This document shows, piece by piece, positions 1-7,009 of a stretch of DNA of 11,708 nucleotides. Position 1 is the first letter of the stretch. Every line of letters starts with the position of its first letter. A program made the translations under genes and the position numbers. A model generated the notes under the pieces. The model ran no database searches and was not told the origin of the DNA. It was given only the letters and a program-made list of their open reading frames with translations. Origin of the DNA: Patescibacteria group bacterium (GTDB taxonomy: Bacteria; Patescibacteriota; Gracilibacteria; UBA1369; JAHJTR01). The stretch lies in assembly GCA_018829865.1 (NCBI GenBank), contig JAHJTR010000081.1, positions 1 to 11,708 of the forward strand. The letters run 5' to 3'.

Positions 1-1358
1 AGGCTGAGCATTTTTTGCCAGGTGAAGACTACGTTGGTGTTTCTGTTTTGGCTTAGTATGGCGTATTTTACTGATCCCACTCCTATAACCTTGGCTATTT
101 TTTCAATTTCTGCGTTTGTTATCTCGGGATTTTTTTCTTTAACAATATCTTTGGCTTTTTCTATCGCTTCCTTCAGAAAATCGAAAAGGAGGATTACCGT
201 GCCTTTTCTGGTGCTCATTTTGCCTTCAGGGAAACTCATTCTGCCAAATTCCACATGAGTTCTTTCAGGTAGATTTTCTTTGCCCCAAAGCATGTCTGCG
301 GCCTTAAAGACTTGCCTCATGTAAAGTGACTGCGCCGTATCAATGACGTATAGTATTTTTTTGGGATTCCATTCGTCGGTTCGGTATCTGATTGTGGCCA
401 GGTCTCTTGTGAAATAAAGTGTTGCGCCGTCTGATTTCCTTACCAAGCATGTTGGTAGTTTTTCATCGGCATAATTTACTACCAGCGCGCCTTTTTCTCC
501 TTCTGTAAAAATCTTTTTCTTGATGCCATTATCAATTATTGGCTGCATTAGTTTCTCGTAAAAACTCTCGCCTTGCACATGATCGAAATGGATTCCGCCC
601 AGGAGATCATAGGTTTTTTGCACATCCTTAAGCGAAACTTCGGTGATCCATTTTAGTAATTTTAGATTTTCTTGATCGCCATCCTCTAACTTCTTAAATT
701 CTTCTCGGCCTTTATCGTCCAGATCAGGGTCTTTATCTGACTCGCTGTGGAATTTTATATAAAGTTTTAGGAGCTCGTTGATTGGATCTTTTTCTATTTC
801 ATCCTTGTCGCCCCATGTACGATAGGCGTAAATTAACTTGCCAAATTGCGTGCCCCAGTCTCCAATATGATTAATACTAATTGTATCGTAACCCAGCGAT
901 TTGTGGATATTATAGAGGCTTTGGCCGATAATTGTGGAGAGTAAATGGTGGACGCCAAGAGGCTTGGCAATATTTGGCTGAGAGTACTCAACGATGATTT
1001 TTTGCGTTTTATTAGCCTCGCTGCTTAAATCGATGTTTTGTTGATTAATCAACGCCTGAATCCGGCTAGTCAAGTAATCGATACCCAGATAGAAGTTGAT
1101 GAAGCCGGGGTGCGCGAATTCAGACTTTTGAATTTCGGTGGGCAGTATAATTTCATTGAGGATTTTTTCGGCTGTTTCTTGCGGTGAATTTTTGACTACC
1201 TTACACAGCTTTAGGGCGATATTGCAGGCGAAATCTCCGTTTTTTTTGTCTTGCGGATAATCGAGCTCAATTTCCGGGTAATCAACATCGGGATATGCTT
1301 TATGTACTGCGGTTTCAATCGCTTTTTTTATGCTTTCTTTGATTTCTTGATTTGTCAT
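1..1358 (-). CDS. argS: Arginyl-tRNA synthetase, 5' part (C-terminus beyond the window)
   Basis: Class I aminoacyl-tRNA synthetase that charges tRNA-Arg with arginine in the cytoplasm. The gene enters from the left edge, so only about 452 codons are seen; the alpha-helical DALR anticodon-binding domain is missing. Residues 1 to about 95 look like the ArgS N-terminal tRNA-binding domain (NGDFACNIALKL). The catalytic core follows: PNIAKP, then the nucleotide-binding signature, which reads GVHH at residues 135-138 instead of HIGH, followed by LLST. Further on are GDWGTQFGKLI and the KMSKS-equivalent KMSTRKG (residues 380-386, bases 201-221). The visible end, VFTWQKMLS, is typical just before the anticodon-binding domain. 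The ATG at 1358 gives a normal N-terminus and has no Shine-Dalgarno. It is divergent from the CNNM gene with a 132-base gap. Identity is secure; the altered HIGH motif is the oddity. Confidence 0.95.
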   Translation of the reverse strand, partial: MTNQEIKESIKKAIETAVHKAYPDVDYPEIELDYPQDKKNGDFACNIALKLCKVVKNSPQETAEKILNEIILPTEIQKSEFAHPGFINFYLGIDYLTSRIQALINQQNIDLSSEANKTQKIIVEYSQPNIAKPLGVHHLLSTIIGQSLYNIHKSLGYDTISINHIGDWGTQFGKLIYAYRTWGDKDEIEKDPINELLKLYIKFHSESDKDPDLDDKGREEFKKLEDGDQENLKLLKWITEVSLKDVQKTYDLLGGIHFDHVQGESFYEKLMQPIIDNGIKKKIFTEGEKGALVVNYADEKLPTCLVRKSDGATLYFTRDLATIRYRTDEWNPKKILYVIDTAQSLYMRQVFKAADMLWGKENLPERTHVEFGRMSFPEGKMSTRKGTVILLFDFLKEAIEKAKDIVKEKNPEITNAEIEKIAKVIGVGSVKYAILSQNRNTNVVFTWQKMLS

Positions 1359-1413
1359 TTGATTAGTCAAAATTGATTACTCGTTTATGTTTAGCTGATA
1401 AATCACCTTTTAC

Positions 1414-1431
1414 ATACAATTTATATTGTAT
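1414..1431. repeat. 7-bp inverted repeat between argS and the CNNM gene
   Basis: Perfect arms ATACAAT and ATTGTAT around TTAT. The right arm overlaps the proposed -35 of the CNNM promoter, and the repeat sits 56-73 bases upstream of the argS start. It could be an operator serving one or both divergent genes. On the minus strand the right arm also reads TACAAT, a passable -10 for argS, but I see no convincing -35 for it. The inner arms match those of the inverted repeat upstream of lysS. The repeat is seen directly; its function is inferred. Confidence 0.4.
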
Positions 1432-1454
1432 AAATTTACGGTTTTAACTATAAT
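1426..1454 (+). promoter_or_regulatory. Sigma-70-type promoter for the CNNM gene
   Basis: TTGTAT (1426-1431), a 17-base spacer, then a consensus TATAAT (1449-1454). Transcription would start near 1461, leaving a leader of about 30 bases before the ATG at 1491. The -10 is perfect and the -35 weak (TTG only). Confidence 0.5.
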
Positions 1455-1490
1455 TAATATTACTATATTAGTAAATCCAACTTTAGAAAG

Positions 1491-2732
1491 ATGAACTATT
1501 TTACGGCTATACCTGCATTATTAATGCTGCTAATATTATCAGCATTTTTTTCAGGGAGTGAAACTGCTTTAACGGCTTTGAGCCAGGCAAAAATTAGAGA
1601 TCTCGTATCTAAGAAGAAAAAATGTTCCAAATATATCGAAACACTGAAAGACAATCCGACAAAGTTACTGGTTACGATTCTAATAGGAAATAATTTGGTG
1701 AATATCGGGGCTGCTGCGTATGCGACGTTTATTTTTACTTATTTATTTGGTTCATCCGGGATTGGGATTGCAACGGGAGTTATGACTTTTTTGGTTTTGG
1801 TATTCGGCGAAATTATGCCTAAAAGTTATGCATATAAGCATTCTGTGGCTATGAGTCAGGTTGTCTCACCTGTTTTGTATTATTTGCAGATTATTTTGTA
1901 TCCTTTGATATGGGTGTTTTCAAGATTTGTTAAATCGTTTGTGCATAAAGAAGGTGATGATGAGAAGCCTAAAATAACTGAGGATGAGCTTAAGGCGATG
2001 GTGAGTATTGGGGCTGAAGATGGGGCCATTAATAGACGTGAACAGGAATTGATTGAGAATATTTTGGAGTTTAATGATAAAAAGGCTGAGGATGTAATGA
2101 CTCCCAGGGTTAAGGTTAAGGGTATTGAGGATGATTTTACACTGCAGGATGCGATGGATTACGCTCTGGCTCAAAATCATACGAGGTACCCTGTATATAA
2201 GGATAGTTTAGATAACATTGTGGGGATTTTGTCTCTGAAGGAATTGGTTAAATTGATGAATGAACATTCTCCTACCGTAAAACTTGAAAAATGTAGACTT
2301 AAACCGGTGTTGCATGTGCCGAACTTTAAGAAAATTCATACTTTGTTTAGGGATTTTCAAAAAAGACGTGAACATATAGCGGTGGTGCTTGATGAACATG
2401 GTGGGACTTCGGGGATTATTACTCTTGAGGATTTATTGGAGGAAATTGTGGGGGATATTATTGATGAACATGAGGTGACGGAAGATCAGATAAAGAAAAT
2501 TAAGAAAGATGAATATATGGTAAGCGGAGATACTTTGATTGAGGATATTTGTGAGGAATTGCAGCTGGACTTACCCGAGGCTTATTATCGGACGGTCAGT
2601 TATCTTATTTTGAAAAAACTTGGGAGATTCCCTTACATGGATGAGAAAATCGAATATCCTAATTTTACTATTCAGGTTGTTGAAAAAAGTGCGAAAAGGA
2701 TTAGGCAAGTGGTTATTAAAAAGACGAGGTAG
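1491..2732 (+). CDS. CNNM/CorC-family (HlyC/TlyC-type) membrane protein with CBS pair
   Basis: Membrane protein of the DUF21-CBS-CorC family, linked to Mg2+/Co2+ export or homeostasis and often annotated as hemolysin C. Domain order is complete in 413 residues. The CNNM/DUF21 transmembrane domain covers about 1-185: hydrophobic helices near 5-20, 60-85, 92-108 and 122-147, with SGSETAL at 21-27, GNNLVNI at 66-72 and FGEIMPKS at 105-112. Two CBS domains follow (about 200-260, starting DVMTPR and containing TRYPVY, and about 265-325 with VVLDEHGG and TLEDLLEEIVGDI). A CorC_HlyC transporter-associated domain ends the protein (about 340-412). The CBS pair is expected to bind adenine nucleotides. 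Substrate and direction of transport cannot be read from sequence; hemolytic activity should not be assumed. It is transcribed alone and converges on lysS with 23 bases between the stops. The leader has only AGAAAG abutting the ATG, not a spaced Shine-Dalgarno. Confidence 0.93.
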   Translation: MNYFTAIPALLMLLILSAFFSGSETALTALSQAKIRDLVSKKKKCSKYIETLKDNPTKLLVTILIGNNLVNIGAAAYATFIFTYLFGSSGIGIATGVMTFLVLVFGEIMPKSYAYKHSVAMSQVVSPVLYYLQIILYPLIWVFSRFVKSFVHKEGDDEKPKITEDELKAMVSIGAEDGAINRREQELIENILEFNDKKAEDVMTPRVKVKGIEDDFTLQDAMDYALAQNHTRYPVYKDSLDNIVGILSLKELVKLMNEHSPTVKLEKCRLKPVLHVPNFKKIHTLFRDFQKRREHIAVVLDEHGGTSGIITLEDLLEEIVGDIIDEHEVTEDQIKKIKKDEYMVSGDTLIEDICEELQLDLPEAYYRTVSYLILKKLGRFPYMDEKIEYPNFTIQVVEKSAKRIRQVVIKKTR

Positions 2733-2737
2733 ATTTT

Positions 2738-2764
2738 GGTTTGTAAGGATTACTTTTATAAACC
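2738..2764. terminator. Weak hairpin between convergent CNNM and lysS genes
   Basis: GGTTTGTAA and TTATAAACC pair over nine positions with one G-U wobble and a nine-base loop. The hairpin fills the gap between the two stop codons and overlaps the end of lysS. There is no U-tract on either strand, so a canonical intrinsic terminator is unlikely. Its position makes a bidirectional end signal possible. Confidence 0.25.
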
Positions 2765-4999
2765 TATCTCATCTGAAATGGCTTGCATTGATTTGAGGGC
2801 GATTTCGATGAATTCCTCAACTGAGAGGCCTAGTTTTTCGCAGTCTGCTATGCGGTCTCGGTCTACGTTGCGGGCGAAGTCTTTCTTTTTCATTCTTTTG
2901 AGAATGGATTTTACTTTGACTGAGGCGAGTTTTTTGTCGGGGTTTATTAATGCGGTTGCGTAGATCAAGCCCGTGATTTGTTCGCCGCAAATTACTGCGA
3001 AATCCAGATCCGTTTCGGGTTGAACGTTGTTGTATTGATAGTTATGAGCTCTGATTGCATGGATGATATCGGGGTTTACGCCTTTTGATTCTAGGATTTC
3101 TGCGGAATTTATGCCGTGGAGGGCGAAATCTTTTTGGACTTCGTCTTGTTCCCAGTCGAGGTCGTGTAATAAACCGGCAATTCCCCAGGCTTCTTGGTTT
3201 TGGCCTAGGTGTTTGGCTAGTCCCATTAAGACAACTTCGGCTTCGCGGCTGTGCATTACTGTGCCCGGCGTTTTGATGTTTTCTTCGATTAAGGCCATAG
3301 CCTCCGCGCGGGATATGCCTGCTTCTTGGATGTTTGTTTGGTTGGCGATGGAGTTTTGTGGTGCCTTTGTTCCTTCAGGTTTTTTTTCGTGCTCCTCGGG
3401 AGTGATTTTTTGATCGTTTGCTTGGGGGCTTGAAGCGGTTTGATGAGGTTTATATGATTCCTCAGATGGAACTGCCGATGTTGGTCTCATGAACGGGAAG
3501 AGAACTACATCGCGTAAATTTGGCTGCTGAGTTAGTAGCGCAACCAATCGATCTATTCCCATACCCCAGCCTGAATTCGGTGGCATGCCGTGTTCCATTG
3601 CCGCCAAATAGTCTTCGTCCATATCCATGGCTTCTTCGTCGCCTGCTGCTTTTGCTTCGGCTTGTTGCTCAAATCTGCGTCTCTGATCAAGTGGGTCAAC
3701 TATTTCGGAGTAAGCATTAACAATTTCCCATGTGTTTACGAGTAGTTGAAAAGTGTCGCAGACATTGCCGTCTTTGTCGTTTCGGCGTGCCAGTGGTTTG
3801 GTATCTGCGGGGTGGTTGATGACAAATGCGGGTTGAATTAATTTAGGTCTGCTGACTTTTTTATAAAGTACATCAACTAAATTGCCGCGGCTGATTCCGG
3901 GGTCAAACTCCAGCTCAATCCCCTTTTCTTTTATCTGATTGACCAAAGTGTCCTTGTCTTCGCACTCCTCAATATCAATTCCTGAATCTTTTTTAATAAT
4001 TTCGCGGTACGAAAGACGAGGCCATGGCCCCTTAAAATCGATTTCTTGAGGATTCCCCTCTTGATCGAGAATTGTAATTTTTAGCGTTCCGAAGATTTCG
4101 AGCATCATGTTTTGAATCATTTTTTCGGTGAAATCCATGTTATTTTCGTAATTCCAGTATGCGGCATAGTACTCAAGCATTGTGAACTCCTGTAAATGAG
4201 AAGGATCCATGCCCTCGTTGCGGAAACATCTGGCGAATTCAAAAACTCGGTCGAAACCGCCTACTATAAGCCTTTTAAGATAGGTTTCGGGGGCGATTCT
4301 TAAATATGCCGGGATGTCTAAACTATTATGATGAGTGATGAATGGCTTGGCTACGGCTCCTGATGGCTGCGTTTGTAAAACAGGAGTTTCTACTTCGATG
4401 AAGTTGTTGTCCTCTAAAAAACGGCGAATTGTTGAAATGACTTTTGTGCGCAGCATGAAGCGTTGCATTGATGTTTCATCAGAAATTAAATCGAGATATC
4501 TTTGGCGGTATTTTGTCTCTTGATCTGAAAGGCCATGAAATTTCTCGGGGAGAGGGCGCAGGGTTTTGCTTAATAATTCGTATGATGTCACGAGTAATGT
4601 GATTTCGCCGTGCTTGGTTTTGATTAATTCACCGGAAACTCCGATGTGATCTGCGTTGTCGATTAATTTAAGTTGCTTGTATGTTTCTTCCCCTAAAACG
4701 TCCTGCATAAAACAGATTTGGATTTTCCCTTGGAAATCTTGTAAATTAGCGAATGAAATTTTGCCGTGCTCGCGATAGGTCATGATGCGGCCGGCCAGTG
4801 ACATATTATTTTTTGGATCTTTAATTACGTCATCCGTTTCTCTGATTTCTTTTTCGCCCAGTTCAAGGGCTTCCGACGAAAAGTGTGTTCTGGCGAATTT
4901 CTCCGGATAGGGGTTAACTCCAAGCTCTTTGATCTTTTTTAGTTTTTCCAGGCGATCTTTAAATTCTGTTGATTGGTTTGGTGTTTTATTGTCGTTCAT
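2756..4999 (-). CDS. lysS: Lysyl-tRNA synthetase fused to a C-terminal HD hydrolase domain
   Basis: Class II aminoacyl-tRNA synthetase that charges tRNA-Lys, with an extra domain. Residues 1 to about 507 are a complete bacterial LysS: an OB-fold anticodon-binding domain (about 65-150), motif 1 around 187-207 (NNFIEVETPVL), motif 2 at 259-281 (FRNEGMDPSHLQEFTMLEYY) and motif 3 at 477-489 (GWGMGIDRLVALL). LysS normally ends at the LFPFMRP equivalent found here at 500-506. Next comes a polar, low-complexity linker (about 508-560), then about 185 residues with an HD-superfamily pattern: H583 (VMHSREAEVV), H612-D613 (LLHDLDWE), H628 and H652. This resembles the stand-alone predicted HD hydrolases of the COG2316 type. 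The reading frame is continuous across the junction, so the fusion is real in this sequence; the HD substrate is unknown. It lies downstream of dnaB across an 88-base gap with its own likely promoter. Confidence 0.95.
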   Translation of the reverse strand: MNDNKTPNQSTEFKDRLEKLKKIKELGVNPYPEKFARTHFSSEALELGEKEIRETDDVIKDPKNNMSLAGRIMTYREHGKISFANLQDFQGKIQICFMQDVLGEETYKQLKLIDNADHIGVSGELIKTKHGEITLLVTSYELLSKTLRPLPEKFHGLSDQETKYRQRYLDLISDETSMQRFMLRTKVISTIRRFLEDNNFIEVETPVLQTQPSGAVAKPFITHHNSLDIPAYLRIAPETYLKRLIVGGFDRVFEFARCFRNEGMDPSHLQEFTMLEYYAAYWNYENNMDFTEKMIQNMMLEIFGTLKITILDQEGNPQEIDFKGPWPRLSYREIIKKDSGIDIEECEDKDTLVNQIKEKGIELEFDPGISRGNLVDVLYKKVSRPKLIQPAFVINHPADTKPLARRNDKDGNVCDTFQLLVNTWEIVNAYSEIVDPLDQRRRFEQQAEAKAAGDEEAMDMDEDYLAAMEHGMPPNSGWGMGIDRLVALLTQQPNLRDVVLFPFMRPTSAVPSEESYKPHQTASSPQANDQKITPEEHEKKPEGTKAPQNSIANQTNIQEAGISRAEAMALIEENIKTPGTVMHSREAEVVLMGLAKHLGQNQEAWGIAGLLHDLDWEQDEVQKDFALHGINSAEILESKGVNPDIIHAIRAHNYQYNNVQPETDLDFAVICGEQITGLIYATALINPDKKLASVKVKSILKRMKKKDFARNVDRDRIADCEKLGLSVEEFIEIALKSMQAISDEIGL

Positions 5000-5010
5000 A
5001 ATTGGAATTC

Positions 5011-5036
5011 TTAAAATACAAGCTTTTGTATTTTAA
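5011..5036. repeat. Perfect 11-bp inverted repeat upstream of lysS
   Basis: Arms TTAAAATACAA and TTGTATTTTAA flank GCTT, 12-37 bases upstream of the lysS start. On the minus strand the repeat spans the proposed -10 and start site, which suits a dimeric repressor site. It could instead form a hairpin at the 5' end of the transcript, or help end the dnaB transcript, although no T-tract follows. Its inner ATACAA/TTGTAT arms also occur in the repeat upstream of argS. Confidence 0.5.
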
Positions 5037-5058
5037 GCCAGATTGGTTGTGAGGGCAA
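5030..5058 (-). promoter_or_regulatory. Predicted promoter for lysS
   Basis: Read on the minus strand: TTGCCC (5053-5058), a 17-base spacer, then TAAAAT (5030-5035, five of six to consensus). The transcript would start near 5023 with a leader of about 24 bases. The -10 lies inside one arm of the inverted repeat at 5011-5036. Confidence 0.4.
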
Positions 5059-5087
5059 TATGTGAATATTGAAAGTTAAGCTTACCC

Positions 5088-6452
5088 CTACTCCATCACA
5101 TAGTGTGAATCTCTGTTTTTTTCTAAGTCGTAAAAGCGGAGTTGTTCTTTTTTGAACATTAATTCCACTCGTCCGATTGGTCCATTACGGTGTTTTCTGA
5201 TGAAGAGATCGGTTACGCCTGCTCGCTCGCAATCTTCCTCATAATAATCTTCTCTATAAAGCATCATTACGACGTCCGCGTCTTGCTCGATGGCGCCGGA
5301 TTCGCGGAGATCGGAAAGCATTGGGACTTTGCTTGGGCGGCTCTCAACGGCTCTGGAAAGCTGGGAAAGGGCGATAATTGGGATGCTTAGTTCGCGCGCC
5401 AGACCCTTTAGAGATCTTGAAATATCTGAGATTTCTTGTACACGATTATTGTTGTAATTGGCTTTACCGCTACTCATTAGCTGCAGGTAGTCAACCACAA
5501 GTACGTCCAAACCATGCTCCATTTGCAGGCGGCGGGCTTTGGCTCTGAGCTCGGCGATTGATCCTCCTACCGAATCATCTATAAATATTCGCATGCTGTT
5601 GAGCTCATCCATTACACCACCTATGCGGCCAAAATCCTCTTCGGTTAATTTGCCGGTTCGCATTTTCCAGGAATCGACGCTTAGTAGGCTGCAAAACATG
5701 CGTTCGACCAATTGCTCTTTTGACATTTCCAGCGAAATAATTGCTACGCTTTTGCCGGTTGAAGCGGCGTTTTGAGCCATGTTAAGGGCTAGCGCGGTTT
5801 TACCCATTGATGGTCTGGCTGCGATAATTACTAAATCTGATGGTTGCAGGCCTGAAAGAATGTTATCGAGACTGCTAAATCCGGTTGGGATTCCGCGATA
5901 TTTTTCTTTGGCGTCGGGGTCGTGCAGGTCAGCTATTTTTTCGTATGTTCCGGCCAAAATTTCTGTGACTGAGACGAATTTATCTTTTAGGAAAGTTTGC
6001 GAAACATTAAATAATGATTTTTCCGATCTTTCCAAGAGTTCTTCTAAATCGGTGTTTTGTTCGTAGCCGCAAGCCATTATTTCGTTGCCGGCTTTTATCA
6101 GATTTCGCAGCGTTGATTTCTCTTTTACTATAGAAGCATATTGAATAATGTGGGTGGAGGTTGGGACTTCGTCGGTTAACTCCGCCAGATACGCTCTGCC
6201 TCCTACCAAATCCAACTTTTCACTTTTTTCCAGATTATTTGCGAGAGTCAAGAGATCGAGGGGCGTGCGTGATGAAAAGAGCTGGAAAACCGCATCGTAA
6301 ATAATCGCGTTGGAATCGTGATAGAAATCCTCGGGCTTGAGCATGTCGGCCACTTTGATAATGGCGTCTTTATCAATTAAGAGAGAGCCTAAAACAGATT
6401 TCTCGGCCTCAATACTGTGAGGTGGAATTTTACTTAGTTCGTTTTGTGACAT
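5088..6452 (-). CDS. dnaB: Replicative DNA helicase DnaB
   Basis: Hexameric 5'-3' helicase that unwinds the replication fork and recruits primase. Its 454 residues match the usual family length. The N-terminal DnaB domain (about 8-110) starts with the typical PPHSIEAEKSVLGSLL. A linker follows, then the RecA-like C-terminal domain from about 185 (GIPTGFSSLDNILSGLQPSDLVIIAARPSMGKT). Walker A is at 212-219, the Walker B region VVDYLQL at 319-325, and the arginine-finger segment KHRNGP at 420-425. No intein or insertion is present. The ATG at 6452 gives the canonical N-terminus and has no Shine-Dalgarno (only CCCGAAAAAA). It is the first gene of a minus-strand pair with lysS and is divergent from yraN. 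I found no confident promoter. Confidence 0.97.
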   Translation of the reverse strand: MSQNELSKIPPHSIEAEKSVLGSLLIDKDAIIKVADMLKPEDFYHDSNAIIYDAVFQLFSSRTPLDLLTLANNLEKSEKLDLVGGRAYLAELTDEVPTSTHIIQYASIVKEKSTLRNLIKAGNEIMACGYEQNTDLEELLERSEKSLFNVSQTFLKDKFVSVTEILAGTYEKIADLHDPDAKEKYRGIPTGFSSLDNILSGLQPSDLVIIAARPSMGKTALALNMAQNAASTGKSVAIISLEMSKEQLVERMFCSLLSVDSWKMRTGKLTEEDFGRIGGVMDELNSMRIFIDDSVGGSIAELRAKARRLQMEHGLDVLVVDYLQLMSSGKANYNNNRVQEISDISRSLKGLARELSIPIIALSQLSRAVESRPSKVPMLSDLRESGAIEQDADVVMMLYREDYYEEDCERAGVTDLFIRKHRNGPIGRVELMFKKEQLRFYDLEKNRDSHYVME

Positions 6453-6485
6453 TTTTTTCGGGGTTTGAGGGATAACTATTGTTAC

Positions 6486-6580
6486 ATGGGGGAGGGGGAA
6501 TAGACAAGGTTGGAGATAAAATTTTTATAAAATTTTCTGGACATGGGGGCGAAATGGGGGAATATATATGATGGGGTGGG
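6486..6580 (+). other. G-run-rich divergent region between dnaB and yraN
   Basis: The 172-base divergent spacer (6453-6624) holds six G-runs on the plus strand: 6488-6492, 6494-6498, 6545-6549, 6556-6560, 6573-6576 and 6578-6580. The first and third follow the same ACAT. The last four could form an intramolecular G-quadruplex with loops of 6, 12 and 1 bases. Between the first two runs and the rest lies an AT-rich core (AAAATTTT twice around TAT) where -10-like boxes occur on both strands. Both promoters probably lie here, but none can be assigned confidently. Confidence 0.35.
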
Positions 6581-6624
6581 AAAGTGTGTGTGGTGTGGAA
6601 TTGATATTTCAAAATTTCAAAAAA

Positions 6625-7008
6625 ATGGCAAGCTATAAACAAAAAATAGGTAAAAAGGGAGAAGGATATGTAGCTGAATATTTGATATCTGCAGGGTGTG
6701 ATATTTTGGCTGAGAATTATTTTACGCGTTTCGGTGAAGTTGATATTGTGGCTAGTAGTGGCCATGATGCTGATAATTTTTTTGATCGGATTGAACTGGT
6801 TTTTGTGGAAGTTAAAACTCGAAGTGATGAAAATTTTGATTTTGCCGAGGAGACGGTCAGCCCAAAAAAAAGGAGGAGTTTTGAAAAGACCGTTTATCAT
6901 TATTTGGACCTTCATGATTGGCGGGGGCCCATTCGGATGGATTTGATTTGTGTTATCTTAGGCAAGGATAATATGGTAAAATCGCTGCAACATGTTAAAG
7001 ATATTTGA
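6625..7008 (+). CDS. yraN: YraN/UPF0102-family nuclease-fold protein
   Basis: Small protein of the UPF0102 (YraN) family, with a restriction-endonuclease-like fold; its biological role is poorly defined. The 127 residues are close to the usual length. Family hallmarks are GKKGEGYVAEYL (9-20), FGEVDIVA (36-43) and FVEVKTR (60-66); the acidic residues and lysine in GEVD and EVK form the putative metal site. The ATG at 6625 is chosen because it begins just ahead of the conserved part. The ATG at 6568 would add 19 residues unlike the family. An A-run replaces a Shine-Dalgarno. It is followed one base after its stop by the PEGA protein. YraN genes frequently lie near comM and dprA, which fits the ComM gene further right. 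Confidence 0.88.
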   Translation: MASYKQKIGKKGEGYVAEYLISAGCDILAENYFTRFGEVDIVASSGHDADNFFDRIELVFVEVKTRSDENFDFAEETVSPKKRRSFEKTVYHYLDLHDWRGPIRMDLICVILGKDNMVKSLQHVKDI

Positions 7009-7009
7009 T

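Noticed and set aside
22..258. Open frame of 78 codons on the plus strand at the left edge
   Set aside because: It lies entirely antisense to argS, which shows clear family motifs; the plus-strand product is only a hydrophobic shadow.
6430..6915. Minus-strand open frame of 161 codons across the dnaB-yraN spacer
   Set aside because: It overlaps the dnaB start and most of yraN, and its Pro/Ile/Phe-rich product is what an antisense of G-rich DNA gives.
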